Source of the DNA: Ceratopteris richardii
Lineage: Eukaryota > Streptophyta > Polypodiopsida > Polypodiales > Pteridaceae
NCBI GenBank assembly: GCA_020310875.1
Contig: CM035407.1
Coordinates: 222,111,996 to 222,175,995, forward strand
DNA: 64,000 bases
Direction of reading: 5' to 3'
The translations under genes and the position numbers were made by a program. The notes under the pieces are model-generated. The model made no database searches. It saw nothing but the letters and a program-made list of their open reading frames with translations, and was not told the origin of the DNA. Of this stretch, positions 22,790-35,410 are shown piece after piece; the stretch's first letter is position 1, and each line of letters begins with the position of its first letter.

Positions 22790-24690
22790 ACCACATGCTT
22801 TGAAGCTGCACACATATGTCACATCATCTGGTTTTATGCCCCCCAACTACATTATATTGTAGCATTCTATTGCATCCTCATCATAATCATGGTTGACATA
22901 ACCTGCAATCAATGATTTCCATGACATCACATCCCCCACTAAAAGATGGTAAAAAACTTATTGTGCTTTTGCAAGAAGCCATACTTGGAGTATGCACCCA
23001 CCACAAAATTACCAAGAAATAGATCTTCTTGGGCTGAACACTCTTCTCTATATTCTCTATTACTTTATTAGTTTCTTCCGCTATATTCTCTATTACTTTA
23101 TTAGTTTCTTCTCCTCTTCCAATACTGAGATATTCTTTCAAACAAGACAAAAGAGTGATAGCATTTGGGTTTACCCCTTCTAATTGCATTTGATAAACAC
23201 TTCAATGCCTCATGGCCATAGTCATGATCAGCATAAACTGCTACCAGTGCAGTCCCATTAATAACATTCCAAACCGGAAGCTTGTCAAATAGCTCTTGTG
23301 CTTTGGTGAGATCACCACACTTGGAATACATATGAAGAAATGTGGTGCTAATTGTAAGGTCTTCTTCAAGGTTGCCTCTACTTCTCATTTGAATTCGTAT
23401 CAGTTCTCCTCTTTCTATATCTCCCAAACAACCACAAGCCTTTAAAGCCAAGACAAATGTAACATTCTCTGGATCAATATTATCAAGTTGCACTTTGGAC
23501 AGACAATCAAGTGCTTTCTCATTAAGACCATAATTTACATATCCTAAAATCAAAACATTCCATGTGAAAACACTCTGATCTAGAAGATCATCAAAGACAT
23601 GTTGTGCTTCAGTAAGCATGCAACACTTTCCCTACATATCAACTAAGACAATGCCAAGGATAACATCTTGCTCCAACAACCCGCATTGAATACTATGTAT
23701 GTGTATTTCTTGACCCTTTTTTCTAGCCTTGATGTAACCACATTCTTGCAAACTAGAAATGAGTGTGACAGAGCTTGGAAAAATGCATATGAGTCACATC
23801 TTGTCAAAATATTTCATAGAATTTTCGATATTTCCATGTTTCAAAAACCTATAATGAGGCCGTTCCATGAGACAACATCTTTGAATGGAAGGTTGTGAAA
23901 CACTCGTTCTGCTACATCAAGCAAACCACACTTGTAGTACATGTCCACCAAGGCATGTCCGAATTCACAATTCCTATTCGAAAGTCCTCACTTTTGAATA
24001 TCACAGTGTATTTCCCACCCCTTATTTATAGCTTGAATGTTTCCACAAGCTTCCAAGATACATATGTAAGCAATATCATCAGGAAGGACACTTTCTGATT
24101 TCAAGGATTCAATATAATCAAGTGCCTTGTCAGCCCAGCTAGCATGAGCATATGCAAAAATCCAACTAGTCCAGAGAATCGCATCTCGTACTATGAGCCG
24201 TGTTGAAGCACCTATTTTGCAACAACCTACTATGTTGCAAAACACCAATGTGTCCACATGTTTTCAAAACATGAAGGAAAATCCCTTGTTTTGGAACCAT
24301 ACCCTCCCATCTCATGCAATCATAGAGCTCAACCACTACAAAATTGCGGCCACTCTGAGAGAAAGTGAGGGTTATTGAGCCCCATGATATAATATCAGGA
24401 TGGTTTAGACTATTGAAAACCTTATTTGCATCCTCTAGATCTGATCATTTTGCATATAAATCTAGGAGGGCATTTCCCAATGTAATGTTTGATTCCAATT
24501 GGACGCTAATATGTGACAATGAAGCTACCTACCCAGCTCTCCAACTTTCATGGCAACACATATCTTCAGTGTGCAAGTAAAGACAAATTCACCTGGCTCT
24601 ATTCTCTCCTTCTTTAGCCATCCATTTACTTCTCTTCACAACCCTCTCAAGAGCCCCCCACAATGCAAACATGTTTTCAAGAAGGATGCA
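22790..24690 (-). pseudogene. Pentatricopeptide repeat (PPR) protein pseudogene
   Basis: Minus-strand frames carry successive PPR motifs of the P-L-S type. Examples are V-F-T-W-N-V-L-I-L-G-Y-V (23.55 kb), M-Y-S-K-C-G-D-L-T-K-A-Q-E-L-F-D (23.3 kb), A-L-V-D-M-Y-Y-K-C-G (about 23.93 kb), I-S-W-G-S-I (about 24.4 kb) and K-P-D-D-V-T-Y-V (about 22.82 kb). PPR proteins bind organellar RNA for editing or processing. Many stops and frameshifts break the gene. A 33-bp tandem duplication near 23,046-23,110 repeats E-E-T-N-K-V-I-E-N-I-A. No E/DYW end is seen. It may be a decayed copy of an organelle-targeted editing factor. Confidence 0.85.
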
Positions 24691-24904
24691 CATCAATCAT
24701 GTGAATAAAACCACCACCTCTCCAATGAGTCAGTGAAGTTTTTTGGGTTTATGATAGCACATGGTTCTGCTAGAGTTTCCCAAGGAGCTCACCTGTTCCT
24801 AAAACTCCAAGTATGACATCCAATATTTGTAGAATTTTCCCAAAAGGGTTGTGCCCTACATGTCCTCCAACCATTTCAACCCACATATGTACAACAACAT
24901 TCAA

Positions 24905-25262
24905 CCATTCATGGAGCTAACAATAGCTATTTCCACTAGAGAAGCAGAGTATGCTGTAGCAATTGAGGCATGTAAGGAAGCATTGTGGATTTCTCATCTT
25001 GCTTGTGATATGTGTCTACCTCAGCATGTACCTCATTTCTTAGTGATAGTCAGAGTGCCATTGCTTTGGCTAAGAATCCAATCTATCATGCAAAGAACAA
25101 ACACATTGAGGTGAGGTATCAATTCATTAGAGATTGTTTAGCCACTAAGCACAATATTCTTGAGAAGTTTCATGATCAATATAATTTATAGATGCTTTGA
25201 CTAAAGCTCTACCATAGGATAACTTTCGACATTTTTTTCATCTGATTGGGGTTATTTGATTC
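24905..25262 (+). pseudogene. copia RNase H fragment
   Basis: The plus frame reads S-T-R-E-A-E-Y-A-V-A (the S-T-x-A-E-Y motif), D-S-Q-S-A-I-A-L-A-K-N-P (after one frameshift) and K-N-K-H-I-E-V-R-Y-Q-F, then T-K-A-L-P, the usual end of copia pol. The rest of pol and both LTRs are missing. It is a short relic next to the PPR pseudogene. Confidence 0.85.
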
Positions 25263-26440
25263 TTGATCTTGCACAGTTACTTGTACACTTATGTTCTCAA
25301 TTGTTATGTATGCCCCATGGCGTTTTTTGGAATTGCAAGATGGTGTACCCTTGTATGGAGTTTTTGTGATTGCCCTGCATAAGGATGGTGTCCAAAACTC
25401 CACACCTCCACATGGTAACAACCTTGGTCAAGAGGATCTTCATGATAGATTAGGTTGTTTTGGTGACTACCCCTAGGGGATTATGTCCCAAATCAAACAT
25501 CTTACAACAGTCCACTTGCTTTGCATGTGTAATTTTTATGTTTTGGGGCTCCACACTGAAGGTGGATCGTTTATCCTCACCTTGAAGCTACTTATGGACT
25601 GATTACTTGTTCAGTAAAGGTTTTTTTAGGAACTACTCAGCGGGATGTATGCACAATTGGAAACAAGGTGCACCTCATGCTTCTCTTTAAGTTGGTGGGA
25701 TGAGTGCCTCTTTTGAGGATTGTGTTAGTAGCCAAAATGGATGACCACAGATCTTTGTAATTTAGTTTGTAATAGGAAGGGTTATTTTACAGAGATTCAA
25801 AGAGTTTTCGAAAGTCCAGAATTCGGGTATTCATTATTTCTGAAATATGGAACAATGTGAAGAGATTATGGAGAAGAGAATGGTGTGGTGCGTTATGCTA
25901 TGGTATTCAAAAATATCTTTGTGGGGAGCCATGATTTTGAAAAAGTCTGTAATATGAAGCTCTATATTACAAAACTGATGTACGAAATGAAGCAACATTC
26001 TGATGTAAAGTATGGAAGTGTACACAGAATCTGTTGATAATCAATAAGCATTTAGTATCCTGCAGATGTTTTGTCTCTGAAGATTATCTTTATTCCGAAA
26101 TTCTCTTTGAGTATTCTGTGTCTTGCCCATGCTTTGACTATTATAATGTGTGATAAATAATCAAGGAACATAAACACATGTTTGTGAGTGTAGTATCACA
26201 TTCATAAATCCCTCTTCCCATACCCTACCTTTAGAGAATGTGATGTTATGTTTGACATAAACATTTCAGGCTATAGACATCTGGGGACCACGATGGGATG
26301 GGGTTGGTTCTAAGATGGAGTTTCACTTGAATTGATGCCATTGTGGAGCGGTAACGAGTACCTAAAACATGATCATTGTCACGAGTACTTGGATGAATTC
26401 ATTAAGTAGACTATAGCAACATTAAATCTCGAAGATATCT
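25263..26440. other. No gene seen; possible copia 3' flank
   Basis: No coding region is recognised after the copia RNase H end. The stretch could contain the 3' LTR of that relic, but no purine tract with a TG start or repeat partner was found. Confidence 0.35.
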
Positions 26441-27470
26441 TACTTGCAGATGCAGCAAATATCCGAGAAGAACTGTTGCATTGGGTGAAGAATGGAGTGC
26501 TACCATAGAAAATCTTCAAGAATTGGATATTTGAGTGGAGGAATGACAAGTTAGCTAAAGCTTCATGGCAAGGTTAATTCATCATAGCCGACCACTAGAG
26601 CCAACAATAGGAAGAAGAGTGCCCTGTAAATTTAGCCCAAAGCGGTGGTAGTGAACCCCAACCAGAATCTGCCTTAGCCCTAGTCCCTTTCACTCAACTC
26701 AGTATCTGAGAAGAGTTTGAAGATGTGATGGCACACCGAAATCCTCTTCCGAGGCTGAATTATACCCACTTTTATGGGAAAACAAATGAAGATCCAGATG
26801 TGCATGTGCCAACATTTGAAAACTAGTATGTATGCAACCATCGACATCTACAAGATGAAGATCATAAATCTCAAGTATTCCAAGCTACTCTGGCTAGAGG
26901 TGTGGTTAAATGGCTTATCAAGCACCCCCCAAACCATTTTTCATCATATGATGAGTTAAAAGAGGCTTTCTTGGAACGATTTTGGACTTCCAAAAGTATT
27001 TCAGAACTGTATGCTACTCTACAGTACATGATTCAAAAAGGGTCAGTGGAGCAATATGCATCAAAATTTCGATCCATGAGATGATAGTTTCCCTGCAGAT
27101 AAATATCCCTCCAAAGACCTACTATGGGATTTCCTTGTGGACGAACCACAACTGGCTATAAAGGAAAAAATTTGCATGTACACACTGGAACAAAATCGAA
27201 CGTTAGATCAGATAATCAATCTGGCAACAAGAGTCAACCACAAAATACAGTTGGCCAACCTGGGCTCTGAGAAGACCATCCCAGCTACGAAGAAAAGCAC
27301 AAATCTAGCTCATCACTTGTATTGCGTACAATGTAGAAATATGGGCCACAGTACGACTGATTGTGTGCTGAATCAAGTATATTGTCCCATCTGTAACAAA
27401 AATAATCACAGTCTAGAGGAATGCAGATTCAACATAAAAAACACTTTGGTGGCATCGGTGAAGTAGAAAC
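26441..27470 (+). pseudogene. Gypsy-type gag with two zinc knuckles
   Basis: From about 26,441 the plus frame reads an N-terminal segment, then N-Y-T-H-F-Y-G-K (26,756) and a capsid with Y-D-E-L-K-E-A-F-L-E-R-F (26,950) and Y-A-S-K-F-R-S-M (about 27,060). A frameshift near 27,080 leads to 27,137-27,466, which ends in two CX2CX4HX4C knuckles, C-V-Q-C-R-N-M-G-H and C-P-I-C-N-K-N-N-H. The gag would coat genomic RNA. Early stops make it a relic. It has no obvious counterpart elsewhere in the window. Confidence 0.78.
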
Positions 27471-30400
27471 CCCTTCGTGGAAGGATAATTTGACAGGATA
27501 TAAGCCACCATCCAATATGGAAAATGGCCAAAAAGTCAAGATGTTAGAATATTCGAACAACCGCAGTATGCAAGTTCACAACAATTTTCCAAATCAGTGG
27601 TGATTTTTCTGCCAAAATTTTTAGGGGTTTGGTAGAGGCCATCGATTCAGACAACCAGGATTGAGCGATTTTGGAATTTGACCTGTTTAGTGCCAATTTT
27701 TCTTGTAGTATAGACACAGAAGATTTGAATGCACAACAACTCATGAACCAAAAAATTGTAATGTGCAAAAGCAATAGAGACCAGAAAATCTAGAGTGATG
27801 TTGGTAGGGAAATGGATGACATTCTAGGTGATGGTTAGTAGCAAAATTCAAACCATGGAGAGCCACAAGAGCTTCTTTATCTCAAACATCGATGGGAGAA
27901 ACTCTTGACCAAAAGACTTCTGGAGACGAGCCTTTGGATTTGGGAAGGAAAGTATTTCAAGATTATCTCGAAGCAAGTTGTAGGACACATATTCCTAGTT
28001 CATCAGACATTTCCATGCTCCATGTAGTTCAACATTTCTCATAAAATGTGTAGGTTTGTAGCCTTGGTAGTTATGCCTAAATTTCCAAACATCCCCATGG
28101 ATATCCTCAACCAACACAATAATAATGCTTGTAGGTTGAAGATTGATCCAGACATGTACTTCATCATTCTAAGTCCTTTACTATTCGTGAGTTTGAAAGG
28201 AGTAAAAAGATTGACTCATGTATGTGGCAAGTGCCAAACCCTTCATCCGTGCAAGAGTGGGTGAATGCATAGGCACATGCCTCCAAGGTCTGGTCGATAC
28301 ATGGACTTTGTAGCAGCCAAGGGAACCCCAAACTCATACATCTATCTCCCCTAGGGGAGAAACTTCTCAATGTCTCATTAATGGATTGCATTATGAGTCC
28401 CATTGGTGTCAAAGCTGTCTTGAAAAATGGATGGCTGCTCATGCATGGCAAAACAACCTACTCGAGTGAAAACAAGGATGATCCATTGTACAAAGATGAG
28501 AGCTATTCAGAGGCTCGAAAAAAGAATAGAGTTCAATTTCTCAGCCACATTTTGATGCTATTCCAAAAGCATATGTTTAGGATTCAACTCCACGAACGAG
28601 ATCATTGAAAGTTACATCCTCTAACTAATTTTGGGGTGAAACTGCTTGGAGAAGTACTTGATGAAGAGTTTTAGTTTGCCAAACAATCCGACCATAATGC
28701 ATTGGGCTCAAATTTAAATGGAAGAAGCTTTTCTGGTCCATAGGTAAGGAAACTCCTATCAAAATGATTGTGGTGTGTGTAGGGTTGCACAATCACGAGC
28801 TCTAAAGGGTATTTAAGTCAATTGCCTAAATGAACCTCTTTGCCTATAAGTTTGTGGTTGGCATCATGGGGTTGAGCCTTACACCCCCACTACCATTTCT
28901 TCTTTTCCATTATCTTGTCTCAACACATGTCCTCTGTGCAATGATCCATGGTGAAGGCTCTCCATAACTCTTGTTGTTAACATATCTCTCATGTGGTGCT
29001 CAAAGTGTTCTCTACCCTTGGTACATATGTTCCCTACTCCTTGGACTCCCCTACTACTTACTGGGCTTGAGCTCTTTCATAGTTCTTCCTTAGTTGCTTT
29101 TTTCATAAAGATCTACCACGAAATCAACAAACACTCACAAAGCCTCTGGGGGGCTTCACAAGGTGGTGTTCGTGAGGCATTTGATGTGACACATACCCTA
29201 GAACTGGGAGGATCTCTCCCTTCATTCTTGATCAGAAGTTCTTGTGTGAAGAGGGGGAAATGATATTCAAACACACATACTGCATCTTACACTTGCAAAA
29301 CTCAAGAACTATGATCAAAGGTTCCAACAACTCTCTCCAATCTCTCCCTCATTCATTGAGGGTATGGTAATTCATGGGGATTTCCTCAAAAAAATGAAGA
29401 ATTAGATTATGTGCCTATGTGGCTTGAAAGATTGCTAAAAGACTAAGCTACTCAAATAGGTTGCATGTTTGCCTGTAATCCTCATTTTGGCTCCATTTTG
29501 TTTTTGCACAATGCTACTTGGGGTCATGTTTTCCCCCATCCTTGTGTAAGCATTGCAACCATACAAGTTTTCACTTCCACACATTCTACTTGGAGTTATA
29601 AATATCTGTGTGTTACCTTCCAAGATGCATTGAACCAGTTCTAAATGCTTTGATCGATCAAAACTCAAGTAAATTTTGATTATACTATTTGTTGATGGTT
29701 TTAACACTTTGGAGGAGAATTTCAATCCACAATTAGGCTGGGCTTGTATCTTGAATTCAATGTAGGTATATTCCCTTGGTGCATGGTGCCTCCCATTTCT
29801 CGCTTACCCTCATGGATGCTCAATGGCCTATTGAAGGAGGTAGAGGGAGACACTCTTGTCCTATCAAATCATGGAAAAATAGAAGTAGAGAGTGGTTTAT
29901 GCAAGGGCTCAACCCTTCCATGGTAGTCTAGAGGCAAGGGGGAGCCATACAAGGCTCAACCAAGCAGAAGATGAGCAATTAGGATAGGCCGCATAGAGGG
30001 AGCAAATGGTGCACTCAACCCCATAGTGGAGGAATGGGATGGGGAGCCAAGGACCACCATAGACAAGGTTTGCAGTAGAAAGGGAGAGCTCACGAATGAG
30101 CTAACCACTGTAGTGGACAACAAGCGGGAAAGGGAGAGAGTTTACCTCCCTCAACAACCCCTTAGGTGAGCAAAGAGAGTTATAAGAGGAGAGAGAAAGG
30201 ATGGCTTCCCCTCCACATTCTTGTTGTGGTAGTAAATGATGAGAGAGAGAGAGAGGCCATACCCCCTATTTCAAAAAATGCACATTGATAGCTAACCATC
30301 TTGGGGATTGTTTTTGCATAGAATTGAAGGAATCCAAGACAAAAAACCTTCAATTCGATGACGATGGGTAAAAAAAAACCATACTGAAATATACTTACTC

Positions 30401-31420
30401 AAGTTCATTTGGGTTCTTCCTAAAATGGACAACAGGAACAAGAGAAGGTAATTACCCACCCCCTTTTCCTCAAGAAATGATAGAGATGGGGATGATGCTA
30501 GTGTTTGTGTGTGTGTCTGCATGTAGAGGTGTATATCTGAGAGAGTGAAAGAGAAGGGGGTGTTCTCGTGCCACAAGCAAAAATGAACTAGAACAATAGT
30601 ACTAAAACAAAAAATGGGGTAATTTAAGAGGAGCTAATGGTCCAAAGGAAGGGTGCAAATGCCATGCAAGAACTCAATCTTACATAAATGAGGAAAAAAA
30701 AAATGCAACACAATACTTTACCAAATGCTCTTGAGCTCTCCAAGTGGTGAAAGGCCATTCTCCTCGGCAACGGCACCAAAGGTGTTGATGTAGTATACCC
30801 AAGGGGATCCAAGACCCACACCACCCTCCATGGAAGCAATAGGAAAGTTGAAGAAGGACTCTCCTTTGATCCAACCAACCCTCCATCATGCTCAAGCCAT
30901 TGTTCACCGGCTCCCAGCAATGCCACAAACCCTTGAGAACATGGAGAGGAAGGTCATCAAGGATCCTTTTCCACAAATGGAAAATACAAGAAATGCAACA
31001 GATTCTACTCACACACAAAGAGGCACAAGCATGCACACACACCTCACACTCACACTCAAAGACAAAATACACGTGCGCATAGTCTAAGAGTAAAAGAGTT
31101 CTTCCATTCATTTCTAAAAGATACGTACATGAGGCTCACGTGAACCAAAAGCTCCCTTTTTGAAAAATGAGCTTCTCTATTCATAAGCTAAGCTCTTTTC
31201 CTCATGTGCTCCAAAGACTAGGAAAAAAGAACATGTTCCTAACCAACATATCTTATGAGGATCTTCAAGAATATTTTCTAAACAACCAAATCCCAAATTC
31301 ATGTGTGGGATTTTCCTACATGGGTATTTCTCCTATTCTCTTGAAATAAACAAAAAAGGGTTTATTTACTAGGTTCCAAACCATAGATTTGGAGAATTAT
31401 AAAAAAGGTTCCTAACATGA
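27471..31420. other. Unassigned repeat-like DNA
   Basis: Short plus frames at 28,264-28,610 and 29,744-29,926 and minus frames at 30,624-31,111 have no motif I recognise. Simple sequence includes a GA run at about 30,240-30,262, a GT run at about 30,503-30,515 and a CA-rich patch at 31,030-31,060. The first kilobase may be the remains of pol behind the gag at 26.4-27.5 kb. The 30.7-31.0 kb minus frames look protein-like in composition, but I cannot name a family. Confidence 0.35.
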
Positions 31421-31426
31421 GAAACC

Positions 31427-32454
31427 TCAATATACATAAAATGACATTTTCATGAGCAAATGAGGGAAATTGCGTCCACACCCAAAAACCCAATAGACTC
31501 TTGTTTGTTGGAATTCGAGAATGGTCCACTCGCAAGTTGTAGTCGGTACATCACATGTGGCTTTGATCATTGGAGTTTGTCTTAATGCATCCAGATAACA
31601 CCACTTTTGTGGAGCTTTCTTTCTCCAACTTATCTCAATGTCTTTAGAAGGTGGAACTTTAGGTGGGATTTCCCTTCTTTTCTTGTACCTTAGGTGCAAG
31701 AATCAACTCACTTTGCTTGGCCTTTACTGCACTTCTGATAAAGCTTTAGGTTACCAAATCGTTGGATAAGACAAATGAGAATACATTGTTTGCATGCATT
31801 TCTTAGTTCTTCTTGTTTTTTAAGCTTTAGTATTTTTCTATATTGGAGGGGTTCTAGCTTTTACTACCCAAACTTGGCCATCTTTGTGCATTCTTTAACC
31901 TATGTGGTTCTTAGTTCTGAGTGTGTGGGAATCTTTGGTATGGTGCTCATGACTTGACCTAATGGCTTGGTAATCCAATCACCATCCATCCTAGCCATGA
32001 TATGATCGATCGCTAAGCCAAGCCCTACAAAATGATCTAAGAGCCAATCTTCCCCTCATAACTACACTTTTGTTCAAAGAAGTATCATTACATACTAGGA
32101 ACTTAGTTCTAGTGGTGTGTCCAACAATTTGAATGGTTATTATGGCTTCACCACAACATGGCACACATGTGTTACCTATGCCAATCAAAGTGGCTTGAAC
32201 TTGCTTGATGGCCATTTAGAGCTTGTACACAAGAAATAGATGCATCACATTACTCGCAGTTCCCATGTCCATGATAATTTTTGAGGGTGTAGTGGAACAA
32301 TGTCCTAAGGAAATTCAAACGTGTGGTATTCTATCCATAATTCTTTTTTAGAAATCCTCAATTTCACACATTCCTATAGGGATATATTCTCTCCTATCTA
32401 GATACTTGCATGCATGTTGTTGTATCAATTCGCATTTGTTTATTTTTTCTAATG
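31427..32454 (-). pseudogene. PR2 and basic tail, gypsy copy 3
   Basis: Upstream text (32.3-32.45 kb) aligns with the pre-PR2 linker of copy 2. The active site reads K-I-I-M-D-M-G-T-A-S, with Met for Ser after the catalytic Asp. It continues into A-T-L-I-G-I-G-N-T-C-V-P-C-C-G-E and F-L-V-C-N-D (31,991-32,215), matching Y-L-I-G-L-G-G-V-E-T-P-C-M-G-E of copy 2. Further on, a Q-V-W-V-V-K motif at about 31.84 kb matches the tryptophan repeats of copy 2. This third example shows that the post-integrase protease-like domain is a family trait. Confidence 0.72.
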
Positions 32455-32459
32455 CTTTC

Positions 32460-33725
32460 TGTTGGAACAAGTGCATGGAAAGTCTACATGGTAACTTGAG
32501 TCATCCAAAGACATAGAAATTTAAAGGAAATGTCAATCCTTTGTAGAGTTCACTTGCGAACTCACTTTTGTAGTTTTTGAGGCTCTACTTGATGTAAAAG
32601 TAAAAGCATCTAAAGTAGTTGAGTCCACTTGATGAGTGGGAAGAAGAAAAGCCACAAATTTGTGATTGAGTGATTAGGAGAATCAATCACTAAAAGATTG
32701 GAGAGTGATTTTAGGAGAGATTCACATTCAAAATTAGGGTCCAAATATCACTATGTATACATGACCTTCTTGTCATGGTTTTTGTACCTCCATGAGCAGG
32801 GCTTCATGCCAATTCAAAGTGTGGTCTCAAGGAACACATATGCACCAGTAATTCCATTGTACTTTACAATCAATATACATTCATTTTCATAATCATTTGT
32901 GTCCATAACTTCATGCTTTTATGAGTGTACAGTCCACTGCCATATCGCTTAGTTTTCTCAGCCAGATTGCAGAGCTGATTTCTCTGAGCTTAGTGTATCA
33001 TTTTTAGTGATTCAACTTGGTAAAGTTAGCTCTTTAAGTCTATTAAATAATTAAAAAGTTTCATTGCATTTGAACTTCAAAATTCTGAGATATGTTCATT
33101 CAAAGTTTCCTATGTCTCTTCATACTCTACTTCTCCGATAGTACTCCATCAGAATAATGACTTTATCAGAGATTGTTCTCCGTGTGTAGTTGGTCATTTT
33201 CCATGATTTAAATCATGTTAAATTCAGCTTACTGTCTAGTATATGCCTACAAAATTTCGCAAGCATTGCATTTGGGAATTGTGAGATATTAATAGATCTT
33301 TGCTCACTGGTCTGAGGACTACTACAGCCCGTGAAAATCGGGAGGATGCTGTGACTTGCTAACTTCTTTTCTCTTCATGTGGTCCATCATTTTTGATGAA
33401 ATCACTCATGATTTTTAGCTAACTAAGTTAATAAGAGTTTCCCAAAAGGAATTAAGTCAATTGTTGCTGTGGCTAGAGAATTATTCAAATCACTGAACAT
33501 GCATATGAACCAAAATAGCAAGTTTTTACACTTGATTCAACTTCTATCTATCTGTTTTGATTCATCTTTTTGAGAGTGATCTTCCAAGGTACATAGGGTG
33601 TCTAATACATCCTTTTTTAAGTTAAAAGGGCCCACTACATATCCCTAGAGTTTATTTGGCTGTTGTAGTGCAAAGTATTTGCAGCACCACTTGAGCTTCT
33701 CCAAGTTCAAATCCATCTCTTCACA
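32460..33725 (+). repeat. Solo copia A LTR inside gypsy copy 3
   Basis: It begins TGTTGGAACAAG and ends ...CTCTTCACA, about 1,266 bp. It is flanked by ctttc (32,455-32,459) and ttttc (33,726-33,730), a 5-bp target duplication with one change. Shared blocks with the A1 LTR include gatattaat and the end ...ccatctcttca. The gypsy PR2 linker resumes on either side, so this is a clean insertion later reduced by LTR-LTR recombination. Confidence 0.72.
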
Positions 33726-33730
33726 TTTTC

Positions 33731-34150
33731 TGTTTAGATTCTTGGTGAACATGCAACTCTTTTGCCTTAATATGTTTGGCTTTTTGTAACTATTGCAACA
33801 TATCTTCAATAAGAGGCTTATGGTAGAGTTTAAATTAGCAATGGGCCATACCCTCTCTTTTGTAACTTCTTCACATTTTGCTTGAGTGTATAAAGTAAGA
33901 TCAAGTCACCTTCTTCAAGTGACTTATCTTTAATATGTGCATCAAAATATACCTTGTGTATGCTTCTTTGCTACATAAATTCTTGCCACAACTCTCAAAT
34001 GTGCCTCTTAGAGCTTCTCTAGGCTCTCGTCCTTTCTTCCATAGTGTATTTCATAAAGTGTTATGGGACTTCAAACACAAATTTCTTTTCATCTTTTTCT
34101 AGCTCTGGGTTTTTTCCTTGGCTTATTGTAGCTCAAAGACTTCTTTAAGG
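33731..34150 (-). pseudogene. Integrase C-terminus, gypsy copy 3
   Basis: Minus text contains L-S-Y-T-L-K-Q-N-V-K-K-L-Q-K-R-G-Y-G-P, corresponding to V-Y-T-L-K-Q-Q-A-R-K-L-E-K-R-G-Y-G-P in copy 2 (a GPY/F-type C-terminal domain), and P-L-I-E-D-M-L just after it. The catalytic core and zinc domains are missing. There are stops throughout. Confidence 0.72.
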
Positions 34151-34930
34151 TATTTATTGACTTAGATTTTCCTATGGGATCCAAGAATCCCACCTTGGTC
34201 AAGTAATATTAATACGAATCATATGACATGTTTGCTACATGAGTAAGCTCTCTATTTCCTTTCCTCCAAGTTCTAATTTCTTTTTCCTTTTCAAGTCATC
34301 ATTTTTCTCTTTGAGATTCTCATAGATGGAAATTATTGCAAGTCATAGGTCTATCATCTCTTCCTCTTCTTGGACCATGAAGATATCATAACCTCCTTCA
34401 TCTTCAAATGGAGTCAAAGTCTCTTCATTGATTGCTACATCCAAAGTGGAAAGGATTTGATCCCAATCATATGGTTCAAGATCCTCATCAAGGAATCTCA
34501 TTCGCATGTGGGAGGGATCCTCAACTAGTTTTTCAAAATTACACTCCCACTTGAGTTCCTCATTTTGTTTTCTTGATTCATTAGAGGTTTCACTCTTGGC
34601 ATAGTCTTCTACATTGTGATGAATGATGCTCCGTACAAAATCGATTCTTGTTGTTGTGCCTTGGTGTTATCGATATACTGCATTATCACCCCAATCTTGC
34701 ACCACTTGTAGTTGTCTTAGGAATGGTCTTCATATTAATAACTCATAATTTCCCATCTTTCTAAAATCACAAATGGCAAGGGTATGCACAAAATTCTTTC
34801 TAAAACACAAATGGCAAGGGTATGCACAAAATCTACACCACATCTGCTCAATGTGATACCTTCTGGCAACCCTAATGGTCTTTCCATATGAACATCTTCT
34901 AGTGTTTCATTTGAGCAGGCATTAAGGTGG
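34151..34930 (-). pseudogene. PR1 C-terminal half and acidic linker, gypsy copy 3
   Basis: Reading minus from 34,930: E-R-P-L-G-L-P-E-G-I-T-L-S, then R-Q-L-Q-V-V-Q-D-W-G and, in the linker, D-V-A-I-N-E-E and D-E-G-G-Y-D-I, all matched in copy 2. A ~43-bp tandem duplication around 34,760-34,845 (phrase aaatggcaagggtatgcac twice) disrupts the PR1 frame. The PR1 active-site half is separated by the fold-back insertion; only a pre-PR1 segment (G-E-Y-S-E-G-D-E-G-N-T-C) remains at 35.5-35.6 kb. Confidence 0.72.
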
Positions 34931-35045
34931 TTAGGTTCTTAAGGTTCGATATGGGTAAGGTACATGAACCGAAGCTTAGGTCCAAGGTAAGGTTCATAAG
35001 GTACATTAGGGTTCTATATACATGTAAAAAACATATGTGTGTGTT

Positions 35046-35078
<33 letters not shown>

Positions 35079-35169
35079 ATATGTTTTTTACATGTATATA
35101 AAACCCTAATGTACCCTAAAGGTAAGGTTCATAAGGTACATTAGGGTTTTATATACATGTAAAAGTCAT

Positions 35170-35252
<83 letters not shown>

Positions 35253-35410
35253 AGTACACTATATATGTATACATGTATATGCATGTACATTGTAAATTGG
35301 CATTAATTTGGGCTGAATATAAAAAAACATCATTTGGACCATACAAAAAATTGGACAAACTAGATGTAAGGTTCATTATGAAACCAAACCGAACCGGATG
35401 ATGGTATTAG
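34931..35410. repeat. Fold-back microsatellite insertion
   Basis: A unit of about 40 bp (ggtacattagggtt...tatacatgtaaaa) appears at about 34,998-35,030 and 35,135-35,164 in direct orientation and at about 35,088-35,119 inverted. Between the copies lie a (GT)n/(GTAT)n run (35,037-35,080), a (CA)n run (about 35,183-35,211), (TA)n and (GT)n (35,229-35,252). The flanks carry related aaggttc/gaaccg phrases. The arrangement can form cruciforms. It splits PR1 of gypsy copy 3. Confidence 0.7.

Noticed and set aside
30624..31111. Possible host gene exon on the minus strand
   Set aside because: The composition looks protein-like in two overlapping frames, but no family motif could be named, and splice sites or a start are not convincing.
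35037..35260. Telomere-like or centromere satellite because of ttaggg-type text
   Set aside because: Only isolated tagggtt phrases occur inside the 40-bp arms; there is no tandem telomeric array.
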